A DNA stretch of 64,000 bases, from NCBI RefSeq assembly GCF_038502225.1, contig NC_091341.1:5446525-5510524 (forward strand), written 5' to 3'. Made by a program: the position numbers and the translations under genes. Below, piece by piece: positions 32,670 through 42,775 of the stretch. Positions within the stretch are counted from its first letter, which is position 1. Every line of letters starts with the position of its first letter. This stretch comes from Cherax quadricarinatus (taxonomy: Eukaryota; Arthropoda; Malacostraca; Decapoda; Parastacidae). The notes beneath the pieces were generated by a model. The model saw only the letters and a program-made list of their open reading frames with translations. It made no database searches and was not told where the DNA came from.

Positions 32670-33096
32670 AATAACACTCAGGTCAAGTATTAGAAAGAGT
32701 TCCTAGATATAGTGACAAGTAGAGAAGAAGATCACCACGACATACTGCTAAGAAAATACATATCAAGCGAGATGACTAATATAATGGAATGCATAGAAAC
32801 TGCCAAAATTCCGTGAAATACTTTTTAACAATTTCATTTATTAGGCAGGGAAGAATAACATCTCAGAGGAGTAAGAAAGAAACAGATGTGAATGTAGGGA
32901 TGATGTGTCAGGCAGGATAAAGCATCCGGGAATGATGGAAAATAAGACAGGTGAGGATCAATTTACCGAGTGGCTGGTGTACATGGACGGCAGAAAAGAA
33001 ACAGCTGAGGAAAAAAGTTTGCCGACACTGCGAATTTGTAGTTCTGAGTTTCTTGACGGAGAATGTACATACATTCACCAAACCTTCACTGATTAA
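32670..33096. other. No recognisable feature
   Basis: Purine-rich spacer between the LINE-2 array and the Penelope-like fragment. Short open frames are overlapping and unrelated to known families. Confidence 0.35.
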
Positions 33097-33627
33097 CATT
33101 TTCCTTCCTTTTTCATCAAAGACTGCAAGAAAAGAGCTCTTCAGATCATTAATTCTCCACGCACCAACACCACTCCCAACAAAGTTATAATTCTTCCCAA
33201 CAGCCAGGTTGCACTGAACGTTTCTAAAGTACTTTCACAAGCTAACACCAGAGTCGCCATCGCTTCCAGCACTTCGATAAAGGATCTAACCAGAACAAAA
33301 TCCAAGCACCACGAACCAGTCAACGCAGGGGTTTACACTATACCCTGTGGAGGCTGCGACAAGATTTATGTAAGTGAAACAGCAAGAAACCTCGACATCC
33401 GCCTCAATGAACACATTTACGCATGTAGGAACGATAACTTGAACAACTCCTGTGTACAACACCGAAATTCCACCAATCATCTCATGAAGTTCAGGGACGC
33501 CCAACTAGTGATCAAAGAAACTAATTTCCGCAGACGCAAGTGCCTTGAATCTTCACTAATAGCTGTTTCTAATCTAAGTCTTAGCAAGAATCCTCCTGAT
33601 AACAGTAAACATAGTCTCTCCTGTTGA
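33097..33627 (+). pseudogene. Penelope-like element, C-terminal linker and GIY-YIG endonuclease, 5'-truncated
   Basis: One open frame from 33,097 to the stop at 33,627. A linker (IILPNSQVALNVSKVLS) is followed by the Penelope-type GIY-YIG domain: GVYTIPCGGCDKIYVSETAR. The GIY part reads GVY at 33,328 and carries the CxxC pair of the Penelope Zn-finger insertion. The YIG part reads YVS at 33,367, so the Gly is replaced. NLDIRLNEHIYACR, the catalytic-Arg region, follows, then SCVQHRNSTNHLMKF (His residues) and TNFRRRKCLESSLI (catalytic Glu region). The RT domain is missing, as is usual for 5'-truncated copies. In intact elements this enzyme makes the target nick for reverse transcription. About 70 bases downstream the palindromic terminal repeats begin. 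Confidence 0.82.
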
Positions 33628-33779
33628 AACTACTCAAGTACATTACAGAGAAAGAACATTGAAACAGACCTTCTCTATCCAGCCTCCAAGAGAAATATTT
33701 GTAGATGAATGGTTCAGAGAACCGACATGTTGATAAATTAGACACATGTGCAACTCTTGGGTATCTTTATTGAGGAAAC

Positions 33780-33805
33780 GTTTCGCCACACAGTGGCTTC
33801 ATCAG
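33780..33805 (-). ncRNA. Hammerhead-ribozyme-like core (minus strand)
   Basis: Minus-strand reading: CTGATGA, A, GCCAC-TGT-GTGGC (perfect 5-bp stem II with a 3-base loop), GAAAC. These are the invariant CUGANGA and GAAA strands of hammerhead ribozymes. A matching NUH cleavage site and stems I and III were not resolved by hand. A GTGTC in the conserved GCACATGTGTC block is one candidate. Confidence 0.65.
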
Positions 33806-34264
33806 TCCATACAAAGGAGAATCTTGAAGAACAGGAGGAGAATGAGGTAATCAGTCCCTCAACCTTGAGTCGATGTGGTCAGTCCATCAATCTTGAATAG
33901 AATACGGCATATGTGCTGAGAAGGAGCTTATAAACCGTTGGTAGGAGAGGTGCAGCAGTCATAGGTCGTGTCACATTTGTTCAATGTGGAAGTAGGTCGT
34001 GCCCAAGAATTAGGCAAGCGAAGAATTCCCAAGTATTAAGATCCCAAGAAGTTGCAGTGTCTGACAGGTTTGTAGATGAATGGTTCAGAGAACCGACATG
34101 TTGATAAATTAGACACATGTGCAACTCTTGGGTATCTTTATTGAGGAAACGCTTCGCCACACAGTGGCTTCATCAGTCCATACAAAGGAGAATCTTGAAG
34201 AACAGGAGGAGAATGAGGTAATCAGTCCCTCAACCTTGTTCTTCAAGATTCTCCTTTGTATGGA

Positions 34265-34290
34265 CTGATGAAGCCACTGTGTGGCGAAAC
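34265..34290 (+). ncRNA. Hammerhead-ribozyme-like core (plus strand)
   Basis: CTGATGA at 34,265-34,271, stem II GCCAC (34,273-34,277) with GTGGC (34,281-34,285) and loop TGT, then GAAAC at 34,286-34,290. AATAAAG and TTGCACATGTGTCT follow downstream. The partner in the left palindrome arm (minus strand, near 34,151-34,176) has GAAGC in place of GAAAC, so only this arm keeps the consensus. Confidence 0.7.
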
Positions 34291-34429
34291 GTTTCCTCAA
34301 TAAAGATACCCAAGAGTTGCACATGTGTCTAATTTATCAGAAATATTTGTCTAACCTATTTTTATGTTTCCCAAATAATAGCTTTTATATCCTTTTACTC
34401 ATGTGCAAGTTAATTGTTCTAACATATTG

Positions 34430-34492
34430 TATTACTACTATTACTAATACTACTACTACTACTTCTATCACTACTACTACCACTAGTATTGC
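34430..34492. repeat. (ACT)n trinucleotide run
   Basis: Imperfect ACT/ATT triplets (ACTACTACTACTTCT-type). Confidence 0.8.
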
Positions 34493-34539
34493 ACCTCACT
34501 CTGAGCCTATATATACCCTCTGTGTCCATGTACTGTTTG

Positions 34540-34655
34540 TAACGGCTTAACAAAGCTCCTGGAGAGCGAAACGTTGCCACAATAAAATGTCACATTAGTT
34601 GCACTTGTGTCCTTTTACTTTACATATTGTCGGTAATTCTTCCAACTTTATTACA
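34540..34655 (+). mobile_element. Penelope-type terminus, family B, single arm
   Basis: AAGCTCCTGGAGAGCGAAACG followed by TTGCCACAATAAAATG and GTTGCACTTGTGTCC, matching one arm of the palindrome at 50,072-50,219. Upstream it reads GGCTTAACAAAG, so the CTGATAA strand present at 50,147 is further mutated here. It abuts the RTE-like LINE. Confidence 0.7.
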
Positions 34656-37147
34656 AGAGGAAAATGGCAACAACAAGAGGGAGATGAAAGTGTATAAACT
34701 AAGGGAGGAGGAAGTTCGGGTGAGATATAAGCAACTATTGGCAGAAAGGTGGGATGATGCAAGTATGAGTAGTGGGGGACGAGGGGGTTGAAGAGGGTTG
34801 GAATAATTTTAAAAATGCATTAGTAGAATGTGGGGCAGAAGTTTGTGGTTATAGGAGGGGGGGGTGCATGAGGAAAGAGGAGTGATTGGTGGAATGATGA
34901 AGTAAAGGGTGTGATAAAAGAGAAAAAGTTAGCTTATGAGAGGTTTTTACAAAGCAGAAGTGTTATAAAAAGAGTATAGTGTATGGAGAGTAAAAGAAAG
35001 GTGAAGAGAGTGGCGAGAGAGCAGATGATAGAGCGGGAGAGGCACTGTCAAGAAATTTTAATGAAAATAAGGAAAAAAATTTGGAGTGAGTTAAACAAGT
35101 TAAGAAAGCCTAGGAAACAAATGGATATGTCTGTTAAAAACAGAGTAGGAGAGTTAGTAGATGGGGAGATTGAGGTATTGGGTAGATGGCGAGAATACTT
35201 TGTGGAACTTTTAAATGCCGACGAAGAAAGGGAGGCGGTAATTTCATGCACTGGCCAGGGAGGTATAACATCTTTTAGGAGTGAAGAAGAGCAGGATATG
35301 AGTGTGGGGGAGGTGCGTGATGTATTACGTAGAATGAAAGGGGATAAAGCAGTTGGAACTGACAGGATCATGAAAGAAATGTTAAAAGCAGGGGGGGATA
35401 TAGTGTTGGAGTGGTTGGCATTTTTGTTTAATAAATGTATAAAAGAGGGGAAGGTACCTAAGGATTGGCTGAGAGCATGTATAGTCCCTTTATATAAAGG
35501 GAAGGGGGACAAAAGAGGTTGTAAAAATTATAGAGGAATTAGTTTACTGAGTATACCAGGAAAAGTGTACGGCAGGGGTATTATTGAAAGAATTAGAGGT
35601 AAGACAGAATATAGGATTGTGGATGAGCAAGGAGGTTTTAGAGTGGGTAGGGGATGTGTAGACCAGATATTTACATTGAAGCATATATGTGAACAGTATA
35701 TAGATAAAGGTAGAGAAGTTTTTATTGCATTTATGGATTTAAAAAAGGCATATGATAGAGTGGATAGGGGAGCAATGTGGTAGATGTTGCAAGTATATGG
35801 AATAGGTGGTAAGTTATTAAATGTTGTAAAGAGTTTTTATGAGGATAGTGAGGCTCAGGTTAGGGTGTGTAGAAGAGAGGGAGAATACTTCTCGGTAAAA
35901 GTAGGTCTTAGACAGGGATGTGTAATGTCACCATGGTTGTTTAATATATTTATAAATGGGGTTGTAAAAGAAGTAAATGCTAGGGTGTTCGGGAGAGGGG
36001 TGGGATTAAATTATGGATAATCAAATACAAAATGGGAAGTGACACAGGTACTTTTTGCTGATGATACTGTACTTATGGGAGATTCTAAAGAATAATTGCA
36101 AAGGTTAGTGGACGAATTTGGGAGTGTGTGTAAAGGTAGAAAGTTGAAAGTGAACATAGAAAAGAGTTAGGTGATGAGGGTATCAAATGATTTATATAAA
36201 GAAAAATTGAATATCAAATTGAGGAGGAGAGCTATGGAAGAAGTGAATATTTTCAGATATTTGGGAGTTGACATAGCGGATGGATTTATGAAGGATGAGG
36301 TTAATCATAGAATTGATGAGAGAAAAAAGGTGAGTGGTGCGTTGAGGTATATGTGGAGACAAAGAACGTTATCTATGGAGGCAAAGAAGGGAATATATGA
36401 AAGTATAGTAGTACCAACACTCTTATGTGTGTCTGAAGCTTGGGTGGTAAATGCTGGAGCGAGGAGGCGGTTGGAGGCAGTGGAGATGTCCTGTCTAAGG
36501 GCAATGTGTGGTGTAAATATTATGCAGAAAATTCGGAGTGTGGAAATTAGGAGAAGGTGTGGAGTTAATAAAATTATTAGTCAGAGGGCAGAAGAGGGGT
36601 TGTTGAGGTGGTTTGGTCATTTAGAGAGAATGGATCAAAGTAGAATGACATGGAGAGCATATAAATCTATAGGGGAAGGAAGGCGGGGTAGGAGTCGTCC
36701 TCGAAAGGGTTGGAGAGAGGGGGTAAAGGAGGTTTTGTGGGCGAGGGGCTTGGACTTCCAGCAAGCGTGCGTCAGCGTGTTAGGAGTGAATGGAGACGAA
36801 TGGTATTTGGGACCTGACGAGCTGTTGGAGTGTGAGCAGGGTAATATTTATTGAAGGGATTCAGGGAAACCGGTTATTTCATATAGCCGGACTGGAGTCC
36901 TGGAAATGGGAAGTACAATGCTTGCACTCTAAAGGAGGGGTTTGGGATATTGGCAGTTTAGAGGGATATGTTGTGTATCTTTATACGCATATACTTCTAA
37001 ACTGTTGTATTCTGAGCACCTCTGCAAAAACAGTGATTCTGTGTCTGATTGAGGTGAAAGTGTTGAATGATGAAAGTATTTTCTTTTTGGGGATTTTCTT
37101 TCTTCTTGGATCACCCTGCCTCGGCGGGAGGCGGTCGACGTGTTGAT
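34656..37147 (+). pseudogene. RTE-like LINE, endonuclease missing, RT with nonsense codons
   Basis: From 34,983 to 36,854 a single plus-strand frame is interrupted only by stop codons at 35,781, 36,018, 36,091 and 36,168. RT blocks: MKGDKAVGTDRIMKEML, DWLRACIVPLYKGKGDKRGC, KNYRGISLLSIPGKVYGR, EQGGFRVGRGCVDQIFTLKH, FIAFMDLKKAYDRVDR (catalytic Asp), VGLRQGCVMSPWLFNIFING and VLFADDTVLMGDSKE (FADD). A C-terminal domain follows with RYLGVDIAD, LLRWFGHLERMDQSR and RGRSRPRKGWREGV. The GLRQGC and KAYDRVD wording is typical of RTE-group LINEs; exact clade not assigned. The APE domain is absent (5' truncation). The 3' end (CTGCCTCGGCGGGAGGCGG) joins an (AT)n run; a relic of the same end lies at 58,085-58,190. 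Confidence 0.85.
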
Positions 37148-37148
37148 A

Positions 37149-37224
<76 letters not shown>
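37148..37224. repeat. (AT)n tract at the RTE-like LINE 3' end
   Basis: About 36 AT/TA units with small interruptions, directly after GACGTGTTG of the LINE tail. Confidence 0.95.
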
Positions 37225-37645
37225 AGAACAATATCTCTGGCTTCACAGCAGGAATCGAACCTGTGTACTCTCCATCATAGTACACATTACTTTTGTCACA
37301 CAGCAAAAGCACTGTGTACTTTGATACAGAGTGCGTTGGTTTGAATCCTGCTATGGACTGAGAGATAATGTTCACAAATAATTCCAGCCGTTTGCAAACT
37401 GTTAGCCGACCTGGCAAGCTTGGCCTTAAAAGCAAGGCCATTTTCTGCCGAATAAGCAGAGTGAAGTTATTTGGCAGTACCATCTCTCTTGATACTTGGG
37501 ACGTAAAAGTTCGAAAAATTAAATAGATGGACTGGAAAAATCACTATTTTATGTCCCTGAAGGAATTTAAGTACCTACCACAGTTTTGTTTTCTTCCTTA
37601 GTATTACTGACACAAGTATTCGGTACATCAATATATTTTTTTTTT
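37225..37645. repeat. SINE-like inverted partial copies and spacer
   Basis: CACAGCAGGAATCGAACCTG at 37,241-37,260 and GGTTTGAATCCTGCTATGG at about 37,337-37,355 are near reverse complements. The second looks like a B box (GGTTTGAATCC) preceded by an acceptor-like GCAAAAGCACTGTGTAC. This is a probable tRNA-derived SINE fragment pair. 37,380-37,645 shows nothing recognisable. Confidence 0.5.
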
Positions 37646-37930
37646 TTTATTCACCGGTATTCTCCCGGCCCGGGTCTTTTCCAAGTAGTGGTGACCCGGC
37701 CTTGGCTCGGCTCCCTATCTGGGGAGTGTCTCGAGACTTAAGTCTCCCATGGGAGGAGGTACAAGTACCTCCTCATCTTTGGAACCAAGTGTCCCAAGGC
37801 CTAGCCACAGTCCCCGCCCTCACGCGGCTCGTAGGGAGAAGCTAGGCCTCTGGTCTACCATCTGCCCCGCCCCAAAGGGGCTCGTGGGGATGGCAGTCGA
37901 ATATATTGTTTTTACCATAAAGAATATTCT
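37646..37930 (+). repeat. Interspersed repeat family B
   Basis: Starts after a T-run with TTCACCGGTATTCTCCCGGC, CCGGGTCTTTTCCAAGTAG and TGGTGACCCGGCC, then GACTTAAGTCTCCCATGGGA and two copies of CCCCGCCC...GGCTCGT. The same modules occur at 56,538-56,600 (+) and, reversed, at 60,545-60,800 (-). Unclassified. Confidence 0.65.
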
Positions 37931-38224
37931 CGCCGTCTTGTTTGGCAAGTCTCTGCTTGCAGGATACACCAAGCTGGCAAGCTCAGGTTTTATTATTACT
38001 GGAAGCGCTGAGTCCGTAGGGGTCCCACAGAGTATGAAGAATGGGAAGCAATCAGGGTCGATGCACATAAGGGTAGAATAGGCTCAGTTTCTGTCCTCAG
38101 CTGAGTCAGTGAAAGCTGAACGACTCACTAAAACACACGGGAAGAACGTCGTACTGTAGGTGGGGAGTTAAGACGTTCTAGTCAATAAAGAAGCTTATCA
38201 GTGGACGCAGAAACAAGAACGCAC
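37931..38224. other. No recognisable feature
   Basis: Probably flank of repeat B. A 110-codon plus-strand frame runs through both but resembles nothing known. Confidence 0.35.
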
Positions 38225-38560
38225 AATGTGTAGTAAATGGCTTAGTAAACTGACAAGTTGAAGAATGAGACACTTGTCCAACATTTGGGAATCTTTATTA
38301 CAGTAACGTTTTGCCAGCCAGTGGCTTTTTCTGTTCAGTGCAGATAAAAATGGTGAAAAAATGAGAAGTTGAAGGTAATCAGTCCCTCAGCCTGGAGTCA
38401 ATGTGTTCAGTCCATTAATCACAGGATTGATGGACTGAACACATCAACTCCAGGTTGAGCGACTAATTACCTCAAACTACTCATCTTCCACCGTTCTTCT
38501 CTGTATTAGACTGAAAAAACCGCTACCTGGCGAAACGTTTCCGTAATGATGATTACACAG
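38225..38560. mobile_element. Penelope-type fold-back (both arms)
   Basis: Left arm: AGACACTTGTCCAACATTTG, CTTTATTACAGTAACGTTTT, GCCAGCCAGTGGC. Centre: a palindrome TCAATGTGTTCAGTCCATTA against TGGACTGAACACATCAACTC. Right arm: CTGTATTAGACTGAAAAAAC, GGCGAAACGTTTCCGTAAT, then truncation at about 38,560. The CTGAAAA strand departs from the CUGANGA hammerhead consensus, so this copy is degraded. Confidence 0.75.
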
Positions 38561-38929
38561 TATTGCATAACTACCTCATTTATCATCAACACACAAGAGC
38601 GCCTCACAGGCGTCAACTCACGCCCCTCTGGGGCAAGACTTCGTCATAAAAGCACTCGTCTAGTACACGTATACTGTGTGTTTTCCCCAATATCAACGAG
38701 CATCAGTCAGGTAGTGTGGTTAACGACATCTACAATTATTTATGAGTATGTCCCTGGCAACACTTCACAAGTTAAAATCTTTAAGAAATCACACGTCGTA
38801 TCGCCTTTTGCTTTCAAGGTAAGAAGGTGCGAACATGACTGATAGGTACTGAGCATGACATGTTCTCCTCCACCCAAGAAAACACTATAGTCACTTTCAA
38901 GATAATACAATGAATTTTTGAGTGAAATT
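38561..38929. other. No recognisable feature
   Basis: Non-repetitive in this window. No convincing reading frame. Confidence 0.35.
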
Positions 38930-39178
38930 CCACGTTCTGGTGGTGACCTCCAGTGACCTGCACTAGTCACAGTTGGCTGCCTGCTGTGACCTGCACCACT
39001 AATCACTCTTGGCTGCCTGTGACCTGCACACGTCACTGTGGTTAGCTGCTGTGACCTGCATTAGTCGCTGTGGCTGCCTGCTGTGATCTGCACCAATAGA
39101 CACTGTTGGCTGCCTGTTGTGACCTGCATTAGTCACTGTGGCTGCCTGTTGTGACCTGCACCACGCCAAACGATAATC
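38930..39178. repeat. Imperfect tandem repeat, about 33-36 bp
   Basis: TGGCTGCCTG or TTAGCTGC followed by CTGTGACCTGCA and ATTAGTCACTG recurs about seven times with length variation. Confidence 0.75.
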
Positions 39179-39449
39179 AAACACCATAAATCCCTTTAAT
39201 TCCTGTCTATTGCGTGTGAAAATCCATATTTACATTTACCCCCTCCATTCCCATCTAAAATCCTTTCCCCTGTCCCTCTAACCCCTTCTCTCCCCGTCCC
39301 TTACCCCCCTCCGCTTCACCTCGCCCGTCCCGCCTTTCCCGCCTATTCAAAAACTGCCTGTAACATTTGAGGAAATTTACGACATGGCTGGCATACGTTA
39401 TCCTCGCCATGAATAATGAAAAAAGTTATACAGTGAACGGCTGTGTTGC

Positions 39450-39450
<1 letters not shown>
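39179..39450. other. No feature seen; C/T-rich near 39,240-39,340
   Basis: Pyrimidine-rich unique-looking DNA before a (CA)n tract. Confidence 0.4.

Positions 39451-39485
<35 letters not shown>
39451..39485. repeat. (CA)n tract bordering LINE-2
   Basis: About 17 CA units immediately before a LINE-2 fragment on the plus strand. Confidence 0.95.
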
Positions 39486-39490
<5 letters not shown>

Positions 39491-40345
39491 GCACGATGAA
39501 AACAACAAAGCGATCGTTGACATCATAGCTACAGCAAGTAAGAGTGAGCTCAGGACCAGCAAAGTTACTCATTATGGGTAATTTGAACCATAAAAAATTA
39601 GACTGGGGGATCTGGGACTCATATGGAGGACTGGAAACGTGGAGTGGTAAACTGATGGAGGTGGTCAGCGAAAACTGTGTACAAGCATGTTATGGATACA
39701 GCAAGTGGTAAAGAAGGTGATGTACCAGCATGTCTGGACTTAGTGCTTAATGCAAGCGTGTCCGACATGAGAGAAATAGAATATAAGAGCCTCCTGGGCG
39801 TCAGTGACCTTGTAGTACCTGAGCGTCAGGGACCTTGTAGTACCTGGGCGTCAGAGACCTTGTAGTACCTGGGCGTCAGTGACCTTGTAGAACTAAACGT
39901 AGAGGGAAGATTGGCAAGTGGAGGGTGAGAGAAGCCTGACCGTAGAAGGGACTGTGAAGGAAGGAGGGCATTCCTGAGTGTAGTTCAGTGGGAAACGGGA
40001 CTGAAGGGTAGGTCAGTGGATGCTGAAGAAGATAGTTGGAAGGGGCTGAGAGGCAGAGGATAACTTCGCACCTTGACGATGAACAGACATTAAAAAACCT
40101 AATAAAGAATAAATACCAAAAGAGCCTTTGGTTGAACCAAAGGCTCTTTTGGTATTTATTCAGTCTCAGGGTGGTCAGAAAGTGGAATGACCTCGACGAA
40201 GTGATGAAGGTAGACTTCGTACATGGTTTTAAGAATAGGCACGATAGGACCCACGAAGCTAAGAGAGAATGAATCTGGAAAATGCCTAGTTAAGAAACTG
40301 GGACAAGAGCTTAGATTCGACTCCTGCAACCACATATAGGTGAGT
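39486..40345 (+). pseudogene. LINE-2 fragment: endonuclease remnant joined to 3' tail
   Basis: 39,495-39,700 is a decayed endonuclease stretch (ACCAGCAAAGTTACTCATTA, then GGTAATTTGAACC for GDFN, GGACTGGAAACGTGGAG). 39,800-39,890 holds four copies of a 25-bp repeat (GTACCTGGGCGTCAG). After a perfect hairpin at 40,107-40,161 the reading jumps to the C-terminal end (SLRVVRKWNDLDEVMK) and the tail CATATAGGTGAGTACACA. The whole RT is missing, so this copy has an internal deletion. Confidence 0.75.
40107..40161. repeat. Perfect 27-bp hairpin with one-base loop
   Basis: Arms 40,107-40,133 and 40,135-40,161 are exact reverse complements (GAATAAATACCAAAAGAGCC start; GGCTCTTTTGGTATTTATTC end) around one G. 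The right arm end, GGTATTTATTCAGTCTCAGG, belongs to the LINE-2 KYFxSLRVV region, so the left arm is a snap-back copy of LINE DNA at the deletion junction. Confidence 0.92.
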
Positions 40346-40346
40346 A

Positions 40347-40348
40347 CA

Positions 40349-40385
<37 letters not shown>
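40347..40385. repeat. (CA)n tract between LINE-2 copies
   Basis: About 19 CA units. The previous copy ends into it and the next begins at 40,386. Confidence 0.95.
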
Positions 40386-40386
<1 letters not shown>

Positions 40387-41640
40387 AGTGTCACTGACGT
40401 GTATAGTATGCAAAGTCATGGAGAAGATTATCAGGAGGAGAGTAGTGGAACGGAACGGAACAAGATTATAAACGACAACCAGTAGGGATTTATGGAAGGC
40501 AAATCCTGTGTCACAAACCTTCTGGAGCTTTATTTGCATTTTCTTGGACTGCAAGAAGGCCTTTGACACAGTTCCTCACAAGAGATTAGTGCAGAAGCTA
40601 GAGGATCAGGTGCGCATAACAGGAAGGGCACTACAATGGATCAGAGAATGCCTGACAGGGACGCAACAATGGGTCATGGTACGTGATGAGGTATCACAGT
40701 GGGCACTTGTGACGAGCGGGGTTCCACAGTGGTCGGTCCTAGGACCAGTGCTATTTCTGGTATATGTGAATGACGTGATGGAAGGGTTAGACTCAGAAGT
40801 GTCCCTGTTCGCAGATGATGTGAAGTTAATGAGAAGAATTAAATCAGATGAGGATCAGGTAGGACTTTAAAGAGACCTGGACAGGCTGGACACCTGGTCC
40901 AGCAACTGGCTTCTCGAATTTAACCCCGCCAAATGCAAAGTCATGAAGATCGGGGAAGTGCAAAGAAGACCGCAGACGGCCAAAGACTGCAAACGTCGCT
41001 CAAGGAGAAAGATCTTGGGGTGAGTATAACACCGAGCATGTCTCCGGAGGCACACATCAACCAGATAACTGCTGCAGCATATGAGCGCCTGGCAAATCGT
41101 TCAAGACACTGTACACCGTGTACGTCAGGCCCATATTGGAGTATGCAGCACCTGTTTGGAACCCACACTTGATCAAGCACGTCAAGAAATTAGAGAAAGT
41201 GCAAAGGTTTGCTACAAGGTTAGTTCCAGAGCTAAGGGGAATGTCCTTTGGAGAAAGGTTAAGGGAAATCGGCCTGACGGCACTGGAGGACAGGAGGGTC
41301 AGGGGAGACATAATAACGACATATAAAATACTGCGTGACAGAGACAGGATGTTCCAGAGAGGGGACACAGAAACAAGGGGTCACAATTGGAAGTTGAAGA
41401 CCCAGATGAGTCAAAGGGATGTTAGGAAGTATTTCTTCAGTCATATAGTAGTCAGGAAGTGGAATAGCCTAGCAAGTGAGGTAGTTTAGGCAGGAACCAT
41501 ACATAGCTTTAAGATGAGGTATGATAAAGCTCATGGAGAAGGGAGAGTGAGAACCTAGTAGCACTCAGTGAAGAGGCGGGGCCAGGAGCGGAGTCTCGAC
41601 CCCTGCAACCACTATTAGGTGAGTACAATTAGGTGAGTAC
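40386..41640 (+). pseudogene. LINE-2 copy, 5'-truncated at (CA)n, RT to tail
   Basis: Starts with GTGTCACTGACGTGTATAGT (VSLTCIVCKVMEKI region). DCKKAFDTVPHKRLVQKLED, SGVPQWSVLGPVLFLVYVND (Gly of PQG replaced by Trp) and LFADDVKLMRRIKSDEDQ are readable, with a stop right after VGL (40,868). The rest is in shifting frames: LQTSLKEKDLGVSITPSMSP, PVWNPHLIKHVKKLEKVQRF, ATRLVPELRGMSFGERLREI, DIITTYKILRDRDRM. The tail is GGGGCCAGGAGCGGAGTCTC then AGGTGAGTACAATTAGGTGA into (CA)n. Small deletions exist near 40,980 and 41,095. Confidence 0.85.
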
Positions 41641-41931
41641 ACACACACATACACACACACACACACACACATACACACACACACACATACACACATACAC
41701 ATACACACACATACAAATGCACACACACATACACAAACATGGACACACACACACACATACACATACACACATACACACACACATATACATACACATATGC
41801 ACACACATACACATGCACACACACACACACACACACATGCACATACACACATACACACACAAACATACACACACACATACACATACACACACACATACAC
41901 ATACACACATACACACACACACACACACATA

Positions 41932-41972
<41 letters not shown>

Positions 41973-42001
41973 ACATACACACACACATACACACACACAT
42001 A

Positions 42002-42056
<55 letters not shown>

Positions 42057-42058
42057 AC
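41640..42058. repeat. Compound (CA)n / (TACACA)n tract
   Basis: About 420 bases of CA units with TACA and TGCA variants, following the LINE-2 tail. Long Thr-His and Cys-Val frames here are spurious. Confidence 0.95.
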
Positions 42059-42775
42059 AGAGGAAGTGTTTAATGAATAAAGAATTAAAGATTGACGCCT
42101 TTGATGATGGCCTCGGGACAAGAGGGACACACAAGCCGCGGCAACAATAAAGACGGAGTTCTCGGAAGGAAGGAGAGGGAGAGGGAGAGAGAGGAGGGGA
42201 ATAGGGAAGGAGAGAGGGTACTTGGAGAGGGGGAAGAGGAGGGGGAAAGAGAAATGTGCAGGGGGAAGGAAAAAGGGGGTAAAGGGTAAGGAGAAGATAA
42301 TAGAGGAAAACGGAGAGGGGGAATATACAAAAAGGAAAAGAGAAAGGGGATAAGGGAAAGGGGGAAAGAGGGATGAAAAGGGAAAACAAGAGAAACAAGG
42401 AAGTATTAGAAAAGAACAGGGAAAACAAGAGGGGGGAAAGGGAAAGTGAGGAAAGGGAGGGAATAGGGGAGGGGAGATAGGAGGAATAGGGGAGAAGATG
42501 ACAGGCAAAAGGAATGAAAAGGAGAAGGCGAGGTGAGGAAAATGATGGAGGAGATAACGCGAGGAATGGATAAGTAGATGGAGTAGACAAAGACGAATTA
42601 AACGAATTAGACGGAGTAGACAAAGTAGACGGAGTAGACGAATTAGATGGAGTAAACGGAGTAGATGAAGGAAAGATGTGGAGCAGCGGCGGCGTAAAGA
42701 AACCAAAGTCTAAAAAAGAGAAAAAAAGGGGCGGAGAAGAGGGATGGGAGAAAAGGGAAGCGAATGGAAAGAGGG
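42059..42775. repeat. Polypurine (GA-rich) tract
   Basis: From about 42,150 the plus strand is dominated by GGGAGA, GGAAAGGG and AGAGGG motifs with few pyrimidines. Near 42,560-42,670 a GACGGAGTAGAC/GAATTAGAC-type short repeat appears. No gene. The very long minus-strand frame that crosses it is repeat-derived. Confidence 0.8.

Larger units (their letters stand above)
33697..34345. mobile_element. Penelope-like terminal repeats (pLTR), direct and palindromic
   Basis: A block starting GTAGATGAATGGTTCAGAGA occurs at 33,701 and again at 34,072, a direct repeat with a spacing of 371. The second block ends in a palindrome: arms 34,102-34,204 and 34,237-34,339 (103 bp each, one mismatch seen) around a 32-base spacer. 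Each arm holds the modules AGACACATGTGCAAC, ATCTTTATTGAGG and the hammerhead-like core. Complex direct plus inverted terminal repeats are typical of Penelope-like elements. Confidence 0.8.
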
